Assembly: GCA_027056465.1 (NCBI GenBank)
Contig: JALUKS010000033.1
Coordinates: 1-39,954, forward strand
Length of the DNA stretch: 39,954 nucleotides
Direction: 5' to 3'
From: Sulfurimonas sp.
Lineage (GTDB): Bacteria; Campylobacterota; Campylobacteria; Campylobacterales; Sulfurimonadaceae
Below the pieces are notes generated by a model. It saw nothing but the letters and a program-made list of their open reading frames with translations. It did not search any database and was not told where the DNA came from. Made by a program: the position numbers and the translations under genes. This document shows positions 9,500-18,642 of the stretch, piece after piece. Numbering within the stretch: the stretch's first letter is position 1; every line of letters begins with the position of its first letter.

Positions 9500-10982
9500 A
9501 TATACTCCTTAGGTTTTGTATCTTAGAACACTCTTCTTCGTAGAGAATATCTGCACTATAGTTTGATAAATTAATTGCATATTCTAGCAAGTTTTCGCTG
9601 ATTGAACATAAATCCATCAATATAATATGATCAACCTTTATTGCATTAATATCTTCATATCCGCAAAAAAGAATATCAGAAAATTTCTGTTCAAGAAGAT
9701 TCTTGTTACTCTTGAGTGTTTTCGGCGATAGTGTTATAAATGAGTTTAAATCTTCTTGTAGATTCTCTCTTGTTCGCTTATCTGCTACGAGAACTATATT
9801 TTTAGCATCGTTTGCTAAAAATTTCTCTATGATGCGAAGTGCTTTAGCAAGAGATTGTGTTTTGTGAAAACGCCAAGAGTGCTTTTTACTTCTATAGTTT
9901 TGACAAAGCATAGGATGCTTCTCTTGTGTAGTATTTTTGACAAGTAATAATTGTCTACTTTTCTGTAAATTTTTTAGATAGTTTATAAAAGTTTCTTCTA
10001 GGATATGTGCATCATCACAGAAGATAATATCTGCAAAGTAGAAAAGTTTTTTTAGTAGTTTAGGTTCTATCTCTAATGTTGATACTGCCTCTTTACTCAT
10101 CTTCTGTCTATGCCTGTTGAGCAAAGTAAGTGGTGTAATAATCTCAATAGCCTCTAAATCAATTTCAATAATTGCATGCTCAATAATATCAAGAAACTTT
10201 TTCTTTAAAAGATCACAAGCCAATACTGTTGGCTTGAGAATTATGATTTTCTTAGCATTTTTGCTTAAAATCTCATCTATCGCCTTAATCAGAAGAAGTT
10301 CACTTTTCCCACTCGTAGAGACTCCTGTAAGCTCAGAAAAATTAGGTAAAGAAGCATCTATAAAGGTAATCTGCTCACTGTTTCCTAGATGTGGTTTATC
10401 TTTAGAATCTAAAAAGGTGTACTGGATAAAGAGTGTTCCTAATATGGTATCTAAGGATGCAAGTTCACTCTCTTCCTCTGCTACTGATTGCAGTTTTTTA
10501 AAAATATCTGCCTGATTAGAGTCACTAAAAATGACTTTTTCTTGGGGGAGTAACTCTTTAAATGAATCATTTAAGTGCTCATACTCATCAGCATTTAAAT
10601 TTTCCATTAGAAGAAAGTTAAATATTGGTACCCCATCTGTATGTGTGAGCTCGTTAAATTTTTGGCGTATAATATTACGAGTGTTCTCAAAAGAGAGAGT
10701 ATTCTCAGCTGTTTTTTGTTTTTTGGCTTTTTGTATATCTGCATTTTTTAATTCATCGTATGTCCACTGTTTTGTCTCGAAGAGATAGACTCCACGAAAG
10801 ATATCTACGAGAAGTAGACCAATGGGGTGAGAAGCTGCGTGATGGTAGATATTTACATCTTTATAAATATGCAAACTACTTTGTGAAGATAAGTTTTTGA
10901 GTTTTTTGACAAGAATAGTATCAGGAACAGTAAGCTTCTGAGGTTTTGTTTTAAAAATGGAGGTGAATGAAAGAAAGTTCAT
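9477..10982 (-). CDS. NERD-like domain plus P-loop ATPase / SF1 helicase-like protein
   Basis: N-terminal [22 protein letters not shown] resembles NERD; Walker A GVSTSGKS; Walker B-like IIFCDDAH. Overlaps msrB by 23 nt. Confidence 0.6.
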   Translation of the reverse strand: MNFLSFTSIFKTKPQKLTVPDTILVKKLKNLSSQSSLHIYKDVNIYHHAASHPIGLLLVDIFRGVYLFETKQWTYDELKNADIQKAKKQKTAENTLSFENTRNIIRQKFNELTHTDGVPIFNFLLMENLNADEYEHLNDSFKELLPQEKVIFSDSNQADIFKKLQSVAEEESELASLDTILGTLFIQYTFLDSKDKPHLGNSEQITFIDASLPNFSELTGVSTSGKSELLLIKAIDEILSKNAKKIIILKPTVLACDLLKKKFLDIIEHAIIEIDLEAIEIITPLTLLNRHRQKMSKEAVSTLEIEPKLLKKLFYFADIIFCDDAHILEETFINYLKNLQKSRQLLLVKNTTQEKHPMLCQNYRSKKHSWRFHKTQSLAKALRIIEKFLANDAKNIVLVADKRTRENLQEDLNSFITLSPKTLKSNKNLLEQKFSDILFCGYEDINAIKVDHIILMDLCSISENLLEYAINLSNYSADILYEEECSKIQNLRSIYEQSTKE

Positions 10983-11027
10983 AACGAGGTAAGTAATAAC
11001 ACAAAAAGTGTCATTACTTCAAAATGA

Positions 11028-11312
11028 CTATTTACCTGAAGCTACACGGTCTTTAAGACCTTTACCAGCTTTAAACTTAGGAACCATTTTATCTTGAGTA
11101 GTATAAGTTTTATCAGTACCTGGTACTTTACCACTTTTACCTTTTTGTAGTGCAGCAACAAAGCTACCAAAACCTACTAAAGAAACATCTTCTTTTTGAA
11201 CTAATGCAGTTGTAACAGCATCAGTAAATGCTTTAATTGCAGCTTCTGCTTCTACTTTAGTTTTGTACTCACCACTTGTTTGTACTAATTCTACGAATTG
11301 TGCTTTATTCAT
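11028..11312 (-). CDS. HU-family DNA-binding protein
   Basis: MNKAQFVELV...VSLVGFGSFVAA...VPKFKAGKGLKDRV. Confidence 0.95.
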   Translation of the reverse strand: MNKAQFVELVQTSGEYKTKVEAEAAIKAFTDAVTTALVQKEDVSLVGFGSFVAALQKGKSGKVPGTDKTYTTQDKMVPKFKAGKGLKDRVASGK

Positions 11313-11387
11313 AAATATACCCTTAGATTAAAATATTTTCCGAACTTCCACCGCAATGAAATAATTCAGCTAGTTATACTTTATACT

Positions 11388-11621
11388 TTATTTGCTTAAA
11401 TTTTTCTTCTTTTTGCTAATTTTAGTGATATATTGAGAAATTTCAGCCTCTTTGAGTCCATATTTAGCCACTTTGATGATTTTTCCAAGTTGATAATTGC
11501 TCTTTTCTAAAAGGAGCAGTGTTGCTAAATCTTTAATTGTTTTGTATTTGTCTTGATTTGCTTGTATAGATAAAAAGACATCTTCTAGCCCATCTCGTTC
11601 ATTTTTTGTCAGTGTACTCAT
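11388..11621 (-). CDS. hypothetical protein, 77 aa
   Basis: Complete small ORF, charged with a lysine-rich C-terminus; family not securely recognised. Confidence 0.6.
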   Translation of the reverse strand: MSTLTKNERDGLEDVFLSIQANQDKYKTIKDLATLLLLEKSNYQLGKIIKVAKYGLKEAEISQYITKISKKKKNLSK

Positions 11622-11642
11622 AGCATTATCCCTCTAGTTTAA

Positions 11643-11741
11643 TTATTTTCTAACAGCACGAATAATCTCAGTATCTTCTTGATATGTTCTCATAGAGATA
11701 CCAAATGATGCAAGCATATCCTTAAGCCAAACCTTTTTCGC
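11643..11741 (-). pseudogene. C-terminal gene remnant
   Basis: Open frame reads AKKVWLKDMLASFGISMRTYQEDTEIIRAVRK*; in-frame stops lie just upstream (CTA at 742-744 on +, read as TAG on -). Confidence 0.35.
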
Positions 11742-11990
11742 CTATTTCTATAGGGGCATTTTGTAATTTTAAACAACTTGTATCTTTGAGGTTTTAGGAG
11801 AAGTCTATTAAATAAATCATCAATTTACATAAGTAAAATTATATGAAATAAATACTTAAATATACATATATTAATGTTATATAATATGTTCATACCAAAA
11901 TTAAATATATCCTTTAGACTGCTAAATATATGATATCTCAGAAGATAATTTAAAATATGCCACCTGAATTTACTAGTAATGAAGACACCC

Positions 11991-12629
11991 TTAATACTCT
12001 AGCAGATCACTATAGTCATATTTTGAAAAGTCAAGAAAAAGTTTACCATTTTGTTTAATAATACGAATGTCTTTACCGTATACAGCTAAGAATCTTTTTT
12101 TGATAACTTTCTTTTGATAATTCTCTATGTCAAGAGTTTTAAGATAGCTTTTGAGCTCTAATATTTGACTCTCTTCTACTATAGGCTCTATTTCGTGGAT
12201 AGTCTCCTCTTTTTGAGATGTATTTTGCGATGTAAGTTGTGCATTGATAAGCTCTAAAATATTTTTAAGTTGACTATCCTTATTACTATATATTTGCTCA
12301 ATTTTTTTCATCTCATCACGAAGCATCTGCTCTTTATCATCAATGAGCTTATCTATTTTAGATTCAAGCTGCACTATTTTTGCTTTGAGTTGCTGGTTCT
12401 CTTTTTGGTAGAGCCCAAGTATCATTGATACTGTTGTTTTTTGTTTTTTTACTGTGACCTCCTGTTTCGCCACGGTTCTAGTCTCTTTTTGGAGTGAACT
12501 TCTAGCTACTATAATGTATGTAATAGAATTTTCTATGATATAGTTCAGTTTTTTTGTACGAATTTTAGAGTGAATCATCTCTTTTGACATTTTAAAATGT
12601 TTGGAATACTCTTCTACTGTTAATCTCAT
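11991..12629 (-). CDS. HTH-containing coiled-coil protein, function unknown
   Basis: N-terminal MRLTVEEYSKHFKMSKEMIHSKIRTKKLNYIIENSITYIIV looks like an excisionase-type HTH; long central coiled coil; basic/aromatic C-terminus. Confidence 0.65.
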   Translation of the reverse strand: MRLTVEEYSKHFKMSKEMIHSKIRTKKLNYIIENSITYIIVARSSLQKETRTVAKQEVTVKKQKTTVSMILGLYQKENQQLKAKIVQLESKIDKLIDDKEQMLRDEMKKIEQIYSNKDSQLKNILELINAQLTSQNTSQKEETIHEIEPIVEESQILELKSYLKTLDIENYQKKVIKKRFLAVYGKDIRIIKQNGKLFLDFSKYDYSDLLEY

Positions 12630-12630
12630 C

Positions 12631-13290
12631 TTATCTCCTTTGTGATATAATAGAATTATAATTTATATTTGGTGGGTTTATTATACCAGATTTTCTTAGC
12701 CAGATAAGGCAGCCGTGTTTTTCATTGCCATGTTTATCTTCAAATGTATAGGTACTTGAGTGTTGTAATTCATGCTGAGTCAGTAGCGTTTTAAAATCTT
12801 TGTGATGTGTAAGAAAACTATTTAAACTTTCATAAGCTTTGTCTGATACCATCACTGTAGAGATAGTAAAGTTTTTTATCTCAAGATATCTTGCACAATC
12901 ATTAAGTCCATCACCAATGAAATTTTTACTCCCCAATATATCTGTAAACTCATTCACTTCACCTGTATGAGCGGCAATACGAATTCCATCAAAATAGGGA
13001 AACTTTTTTGCAATATGCTCAGAAAAGTGGTTGAAACTTAAACCTAAAATAGCACCAAAACCTTTTAAACGTGGGTTAAGTATACAGTAAAAGCCATCTC
13101 CAGTTGAGACAAAACCAATAATAAACTTTGAGAGAGGTGTATTGGAGTTTGACAACATTTTCTCTATCATCTTTTTAAAACTTTTTGTCAAAAAAACAAC
13201 AATCTCTAGTTGTTTACTTGATGTAAGCTGTGAAAAGTTGATGATGTCAATAAGAACAATATCAGTGATAAGAGCTTTTGCTTTTTTCAT
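12631..13290 (-). CDS. class III nucleotidyl cyclase-like protein
   Basis: LIDIINFSQL, STGDGFYCIL and FIGDGLNDCARYLE align with the two metal-Asp motifs and the N...R motif of class III cyclases. Confidence 0.7.
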   Translation of the reverse strand: MKKAKALITDIVLIDIINFSQLTSSKQLEIVVFLTKSFKKMIEKMLSNSNTPLSKFIIGFVSTGDGFYCILNPRLKGFGAILGLSFNHFSEHIAKKFPYFDGIRIAAHTGEVNEFTDILGSKNFIGDGLNDCARYLEIKNFTISTVMVSDKAYESLNSFLTHHKDFKTLLTQHELQHSSTYTFEDKHGNEKHGCLIWLRKSGIINPPNINYNSIISQRR

Positions 13291-13327
13291 ATAACTACTA
13301 ATTTTTTAATTTTATTCATTTTAGCAT

Positions 13328-13349
13328 AAAGTTCTTTTAAATGAACTTT
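13328..13349. promoter_or_regulatory. inverted repeat AAAGTTC-N8-GAACTTT upstream of fba, just 5' of a TATAAT at 13354-13359
   Basis: Read directly: AAAGTTC (13328-13334), ttttaaat, GAACTTT (13343-13349), then TATAAT. Confidence 0.5.
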
Positions 13350-13390
13350 TAATTATAATTTCAAAATAATAATTAATGAGGTGAATTACT

Positions 13391-14470
13391 ATGAGTAAAG
13401 GTATATTAGATATCGTAAAAGCTGGTGTTTTGTTTGGAGAAGATGTACAAAAAGTATATGCACATGCAAAAGAGGTAGGTTTTGCTATTCCTGCTGTCAA
13501 TGTTGTGAGCAATGACTCTATAAATGGTGTTATTGAAGCTGCTGCTAAGGTAAACTCTCCAGTGATTATCCAGTTTAGTAATGGTGGGGCTTCTTACTAT
13601 GCGGGAAAAGGACTCTCAAACGAGAATGAGAAGTCTGCTATCATCGGTGCTATTTCTGGTGCTATTCATACTCATATGATGGCTGAGGCTTACGGTGTAC
13701 CCGTCATTTTACATACTGATCATGCTGCTAAAAAACTGCTTCCTTGGATAGATGCACTTTTAGATGCAGGGGAAGAGTATTTTGCTAAACATGGCAAGCC
13801 ACTTTTCTCTTCTCATATGCTTGACCTCTCCGAAGAGCCACTTGAAGAGAATGTAGCGACTTGCAAAGCTTACTTAGAGCGTATGGCGAAGATAGATATG
13901 AGTATAGAGATTGAGCTTGGTTGTACAGGTGGAGAGGAAGATGGTGTGGATAATACAGATATGGATAATTCACTTCTCTATACGCAACCAGAGGATGTGG
14001 CGTTTGCATATAAAGAGCTAATGGAAGTCTCTTCTCACTTTACAATAGCTGCTTCATTTGGAAATGTGCATGGTGTTTATAAACCTGGAAATGTACAACT
14101 TACTCCAAAAATCCTTGATAACTCACAAGCTTATATAGAAAAAGAGTTTAACACTACTCAAAAACCTGTAAACTTTGTTTTCCACGGCGGCTCAGGTTCT
14201 CTACCTTCTGAAATAGCTGAAGCTATAGGCTACGGTGTCATTAAGATGAACATCGATACAGATACTCAGTGGGCTACATGGAATGGTACTAAAAACTATG
14301 TAGAGAAGTATAATGACTACCTTCAAGGACAGATTGGTAATCCGGAGGGTGAAGAAAAGCCAAACAAGAAGTATTACGATCCAAGAAAATGGCTTCGTGC
14401 TGGTCAAGAAGGACTTCGTGAGAGAGTTATAGTTGCATTTAAAGACTTAAATGCAATGGATAGGAACTAA
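13391..14470 (+). CDS. fba: class II fructose-bisphosphate aldolase
   Basis: VILHTDHAAKKLLPW, ELGCTGGEEDGVDNT, VFHGGSGS and KMNIDTDTQWA motifs. Confidence 0.97.
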   Translation: MSKGILDIVKAGVLFGEDVQKVYAHAKEVGFAIPAVNVVSNDSINGVIEAAAKVNSPVIIQFSNGGASYYAGKGLSNENEKSAIIGAISGAIHTHMMAEAYGVPVILHTDHAAKKLLPWIDALLDAGEEYFAKHGKPLFSSHMLDLSEEPLEENVATCKAYLERMAKIDMSIEIELGCTGGEEDGVDNTDMDNSLLYTQPEDVAFAYKELMEVSSHFTIAASFGNVHGVYKPGNVQLTPKILDNSQAYIEKEFNTTQKPVNFVFHGGSGSLPSEIAEAIGYGVIKMNIDTDTQWATWNGTKNYVEKYNDYLQGQIGNPEGEEKPNKKYYDPRKWLRAGQEGLRERVIVAFKDLNAMDRN

Positions 14471-14493
14471 CTAAGATACTATCAATGCTACTA

Positions 14494-14838
14494 CTAAAGT
14501 CTATTTTTATAGATACTCTCTATATTATTAGTGTTTGGTATCTTAGCATAATAGGCATTGAGAAAATGTGTAAGTTTGTTAAGGTTGAAACGCCAAAAGA
14601 GTTTTTTATCGAACTCTTCATCTGCTTGCATTGCTTCAAAAAGTTCTTGTTCATTTAATTTCCCCTCTTTTTCATATATCACTTTTAACATTACAGCTTC
14701 AAGTTTTGCTTGAGCTTCTGGTGTTGTATCATCATCTACAAGTTGCTTATTTGGCATAAAAGCCCAGATTTTCCAGATGCTTCCTATGAGAGAGATAACA
14801 AAAAATATCATCATGAGAGTAGAAGTGTCGAGTTCCAT
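14494..14838 (-). CDS. hypothetical protein with one N-terminal TM segment
   Basis: MELDTSTLMMIFFVISLIGSIWKIWAF then a soluble charged domain. Start at 14838 preferred over 14865. Confidence 0.6.
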   Translation of the reverse strand: MELDTSTLMMIFFVISLIGSIWKIWAFMPNKQLVDDDTTPEAQAKLEAVMLKVIYEKEGKLNEQELFEAMQADEEFDKKLFWRFNLNKLTHFLNAYYAKIPNTNNIESIYKNRL

Positions 14839-14896
14839 TGATAACCTTTTGGATAAGATATACAAATTATAGACTAATTTAGATAAAATTGCATCT

Positions 14897-15604
14897 ATGA
14901 ATGATAAAGTATTTACAAAACCGATAACAAAACAGTTTGAATTTGATGCAGAGGTTGCTGCTGTCTTTGATGATATGCTTGAGAGAAGTGTGCCTTTTTA
15001 TAAAGAGAGTCAGAAAATTACCCAGTTTTTTACACATAAAAATCTAAGTGAAGATGGCATAGTTTATGATCTTGGTTGTTCAACAGCTTCTTTGCTTTTA
15101 AATATACATAGAGATTTGCAAGTAAAAGCTGAACTTATAGGACTAGATAACTCTGAAGCGATGCTAGAACAGGCAAAACGTAAGTGTGAGGCTTATGGTG
15201 CAAAGATTGAGGTTGTAAACGCCGATATCTTAGAGTATGACTATAAACAAGCAGATGTTTTTATAAGTAACTATACTCTACAGTTTATCCGCCCACTTGT
15301 TCGAGAAGAATTAGTGAAAAAGATAGCGAGTAGTTTGAAGAAAGAGGGTATCTTTATTTTTAGCGAAAAAGTGATAAGCCATGAGTCAAAACTGAATAAA
15401 GATCTTATAGAGTGTTATTATGACTTTAAAAAAACACAAGGCTATTCAGAGTATGAGATAGTACAAAAACGCGAAGCCTTAGAAAATGTTTTAGTTCCAT
15501 ACAGCGAGGAGGAGAACATAAAGATGGCAAAAAATGCAGGTTTTTCTCACTGCGAGGTGATTTTCAGATGGGCAAATTTTGCTACTTTTATAGCTATAAA
15601 CTAG
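14897..15604 (+). CDS. cmoA: carboxy-S-adenosyl-L-methionine synthase
   Basis: [30 protein letters not shown] and NYTLQFI motifs. Confidence 0.93.
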   Translation: MNDKVFTKPITKQFEFDAEVAAVFDDMLERSVPFYKESQKITQFFTHKNLSEDGIVYDLGCSTASLLLNIHRDLQVKAELIGLDNSEAMLEQAKRKCEAYGAKIEVVNADILEYDYKQADVFISNYTLQFIRPLVREELVKKIASSLKKEGIFIFSEKVISHESKLNKDLIECYYDFKKTQGYSEYEIVQKREALENVLVPYSEEENIKMAKNAGFSHCEVIFRWANFATFIAIN

Positions 15605-15840
15605 TAAACATTTCTTTGTTCAACCTTCTTTTTGCGTTTGAACTTATCACCCATCTCTTTATAAGTCATGATGTCATCTTGTCCGCAAACTTTATGGTAG
15701 TAGCCTTGAAAATCATAGTACTCTTTACAGTCACTATAGTATTTTGCAGAGATACCATGTTTATTTACACAGCCACTAAATAGGAAGCTTAATACTAATG
15801 CTAATAATAAAAATAATTTTGTCATGCTCTTGTGTAGCAT
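15601..15840 (-). CDS. small predicted lipoprotein
   Basis: Signal sequence with lipobox SFLFSGC; 79 aa. Confidence 0.65.
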   Translation of the reverse strand: MLHKSMTKLFLLLALVLSFLFSGCVNKHGISAKYYSDCKEYYDFQGYYHKVCGQDDIMTYKEMGDKFKRKKKVEQRNVY

Positions 15841-15849
15841 ATTTTATAC

Positions 15850-16494
15850 CTAAACCTTGAAAGTCTCTTTTGTTTTACAGTACTGCGTTAAAAAACACTC
15901 ATCACATGTAGGATTTTTCGCCTTACATATATAGCGACCAAAAAGAACCATCCCTTGATGGAGGGCATGAAGATTGTTTTTAAACTTTTTGACCAGTGTT
16001 GCTTCTGTTGCGATAGCTGTTTTATCATCACTGAGACCTAAACGGTGTGCTACACGAAAAACATGAGTATCTACAGCCATAAGGTTTGCTCCAGTATACT
16101 CTATCATCACAACATTAGCTGTTTTTTGTCCTACACCAGCAAGTGTTTGGAGCTCTTTTACATCAAGAGGAATTTCACCCTCATAAAATTCTTCTACTCT
16201 TTGTGCCATTGCAATAATATTTTTTGCTTTGTTGTTAAAAAATGAGCAAGAATTTATAAAAGATTTTACATCATCAAGATCAGCATTTGCTAACTCTTTT
16301 GTACTTGGGTACTTCGCAAAGAGGGGAGGTGTTAAGATATTTACACGCTTATCTGTACACTGTGCAGAAAGAGCAACGGCAATGACTAGTTCGTAAGCAT
16401 TACTATATGTAAGCTCAGTAACTGCTTCATCGTAGTGTTCTATGAAAAGTTCGTGTATCGCAGCAATTTCTTTTTTAGTGGCTTTTTTTATCAT
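15850..16494 (-). CDS. nth: endonuclease III
   Basis: LAGVGQKTANVV (HhH), VDTHVFRVAHRLGL and the C-terminal CxxxxxxCxxCxxxxxC iron-sulfur pattern. Confidence 0.96.
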   Translation of the reverse strand: MIKKATKKEIAAIHELFIEHYDEAVTELTYSNAYELVIAVALSAQCTDKRVNILTPPLFAKYPSTKELANADLDDVKSFINSCSFFNNKAKNIIAMAQRVEEFYEGEIPLDVKELQTLAGVGQKTANVVMIEYTGANLMAVDTHVFRVAHRLGLSDDKTAIATEATLVKKFKNNLHALHQGMVLFGRYICKAKNPTCDECFLTQYCKTKETFKV

Positions 16495-16553
16495 AAAGGT
16501 ATTTTAGCATGCTTTATGATATAATCAGGTTAATTATTTAAAAAGGATACATT

Positions 16554-18503
16554 ATGGGCTTTTTTTCACTATTTTCTTCTCTGAAAAGAGAGCATACACC
16601 TCAATCTCAAACAATTAATAAAGATATATTAGGACATTTAGATAAAAAGTTTTACACATCTGTAGTTGATAATTCTCGCACTATGATGCTATACTATTTT
16701 CAAGGAGAGGGTTGGGTAGGTGCAAATAAAACTTTTTTCAAGGCTATGGAGTGCGACAGAATCGCTGAGTTCCAAGATAAATATGATAGCATAAGAGATA
16801 TGTTTGTGAGTGAAAGTGAAGAGATATTTACAGAATCTGACAAGTCATGGTTGGATTATATTAAAAAGTACCATAAAAATGGTTATGCTCTTACATTGAG
16901 AAATACGAAAAATGAAACACTTAATATAAAAGCTTATTGCCATACCTTTGTTGAGTATAAAAACTTTTATGTTTTAGAATTAGAAGATATAACGGCTCTC
17001 TATAAGTCGGAGTTACAGACTCAAGAAGTAGAGCAATTAAAAACAAAATTTTTAGCAAATATTGGGCATGAATTTCGTACACCTATGAATGGTATACTTG
17101 GATTTGTAGAACTTATAGCACAGACAAACCTTGACAAACGCCAGCAAGAGTATCTCCACATGATTCACCACTCTTCTCGTAATCTTATGACAAATATAGA
17201 AACACTTCTTGATCTTTCACAGCTTCAAGGTGGTAGGCTAGAGTTAGAAAACAGAGAATTTAATCTTCTTCCTCAGATGGAACATCTTGCTGCAAATTTT
17301 TCTGTTTTAGGAAGAGAGAGCGGGATTAAAGTCTTGACTTTTATAGATCCAAAAATCCCAAAAACCATCTCAAGTGATGCAAAAAAAATCAAGCAAATTA
17401 TGTTTTCACTTGTTCAAAATGCGATTAAATTTACAGCTCGTGGTGGGAAAGTTATTATTGAAGTAAAACTCCTTAAGCGTTTCCAAAATGGTGACTGCAG
17501 CATAGGTTTTGGAGTTCGTGATAATGGTCAAGGAATTTCAGCAGAACAGATAGCACACATAAGTGAACCATTTACTTCAGGTAATCAAGCTGATGAGAGA
17601 TTAGGGGTAGGGCTTACTCTCTCAAATGGTCTAGTAAATCTTCTTGGGGCTAAACTTAAAATCCAGTCTAAAGAAGAGACAGGTACTTATGTAAACTTTG
17701 TTTTAAATCTAAAAGCAGGTCTAGAGCAAAACTATAAAATGGTACCAAAGAAAAAGGTAAAAGTACTTCTTCTTGACAAAGCAAAGATGGAAGAAGCAAA
17801 TTTTTTGTGTATTTATCTCCGTGCTTTTGCAATTGATGTTATAAAGTCAAATACACTTGATAAACATATCTATGATGGTGTAGACGCTCTGTATGTAGTT
17901 GCTAATCAAGATGACTCTTCATGGATGTTAGAACTTGGTACTTACAACAAAAAAGTGCCTATTATACTACTTTTAGATGAGGATGCTAAACTTCAAACTA
18001 AACTTACACATATTGTAGATGATGTTGTCGCAAAGCCTCTTCTCCCAAGTAATATGGCAGTGCATCTCTCTTCTGTAGATTCTATCTCTATAGCACCTAA
18101 GGTAAGAAGACCTTTAGAGGTAAGAAGTCAGATGAAAGCTCTTGTCGTGGAAGACAATCTTATCAACCAGAGACTCATTCAAATTTTGCTTCAAGGATAT
18201 AAGATAGATGTAGTGACAGCATCAAATGGTTTAGAAGCACTTCGCCAATGCGAACAGCATGAGTTTAACATCATCTTTATGGATATAGATATGCCTGAGA
18301 AAAATGGAATTGATGCAACAAGAGAAATTAAAGAGGGCACAAGTTCCAATAAAACCACACCAGTAGTCGCCTTAACAGCAATGGCAATGGAGGGAGATAG
18401 AGAAATGCTTTTAGCAAAAGGGCTTGATGAATACCTATCAAAACCACTCAGTCGTGATCATCTTGAGCCTATTTTAGATAAATACTTAAAAGTTGTAGCA
18501 TAA
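16554..18503 (+). CDS. soluble hybrid histidine kinase (PAS-like, HisKA, HATPase, pseudo-REC, REC)
   Basis: H-box FLANIGHEFRTPMNGILGF, GFGVRDNGQGIS and GVGLTLSNGLV; C-terminal REC with FMDIDMPEKNGID and SKPL. No obvious TM segment. Confidence 0.9.
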   Translation: MGFFSLFSSLKREHTPQSQTINKDILGHLDKKFYTSVVDNSRTMMLYYFQGEGWVGANKTFFKAMECDRIAEFQDKYDSIRDMFVSESEEIFTESDKSWLDYIKKYHKNGYALTLRNTKNETLNIKAYCHTFVEYKNFYVLELEDITALYKSELQTQEVEQLKTKFLANIGHEFRTPMNGILGFVELIAQTNLDKRQQEYLHMIHHSSRNLMTNIETLLDLSQLQGGRLELENREFNLLPQMEHLAANFSVLGRESGIKVLTFIDPKIPKTISSDAKKIKQIMFSLVQNAIKFTARGGKVIIEVKLLKRFQNGDCSIGFGVRDNGQGISAEQIAHISEPFTSGNQADERLGVGLTLSNGLVNLLGAKLKIQSKEETGTYVNFVLNLKAGLEQNYKMVPKKKVKVLLLDKAKMEEANFLCIYLRAFAIDVIKSNTLDKHIYDGVDALYVVANQDDSSWMLELGTYNKKVPIILLLDEDAKLQTKLTHIVDDVVAKPLLPSNMAVHLSSVDSISIAPKVRRPLEVRSQMKALVVEDNLINQRLIQILLQGYKIDVVTASNGLEALRQCEQHEFNIIFMDIDMPEKNGIDATREIKEGTSSNKTTPVVALTAMAMEGDREMLLAKGLDEYLSKPLSRDHLEPILDKYLKVVA

Positions 18504-18565
18504 TATTACTCTAATAAAGGGAATGAAGTTAGTAAAATAAGACCTGTTCTGATTTGTCAAACATC

Positions 18566-18636
18566 TAGTGCTTTAGCGTTTAATAAGTATTAGTTTAAAA
18601 GCACTAAAATTCCTTAATCAAAAAAAATCAAGGAAT
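18566..18636 (+). promoter_or_regulatory. structured leader upstream of the PpiC/SurA-like gene: two hairpins
   Basis: TAGTGCTTT (18566-18574) pairs with AAAGCACTA (18598-18606). ATTCCTT (18609-18615) pairs with AAGGAAT (18630-18636), which contains the likely Shine-Dalgarno 6 nt before ATG 18643. Confidence 0.45.
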
Positions 18637-18642
18637 CTTTTT

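Noticed and set aside
12631-13290. Pycsar- or CBASS-like antiphage cassette
   Set aside because: The cyclase-like protein is class III-like, not a CD-NTase, and the partner has no TIR, TM, nuclease or phospholipase effector domain that I can see. An HTH/coiled-coil partner fits regulation better.
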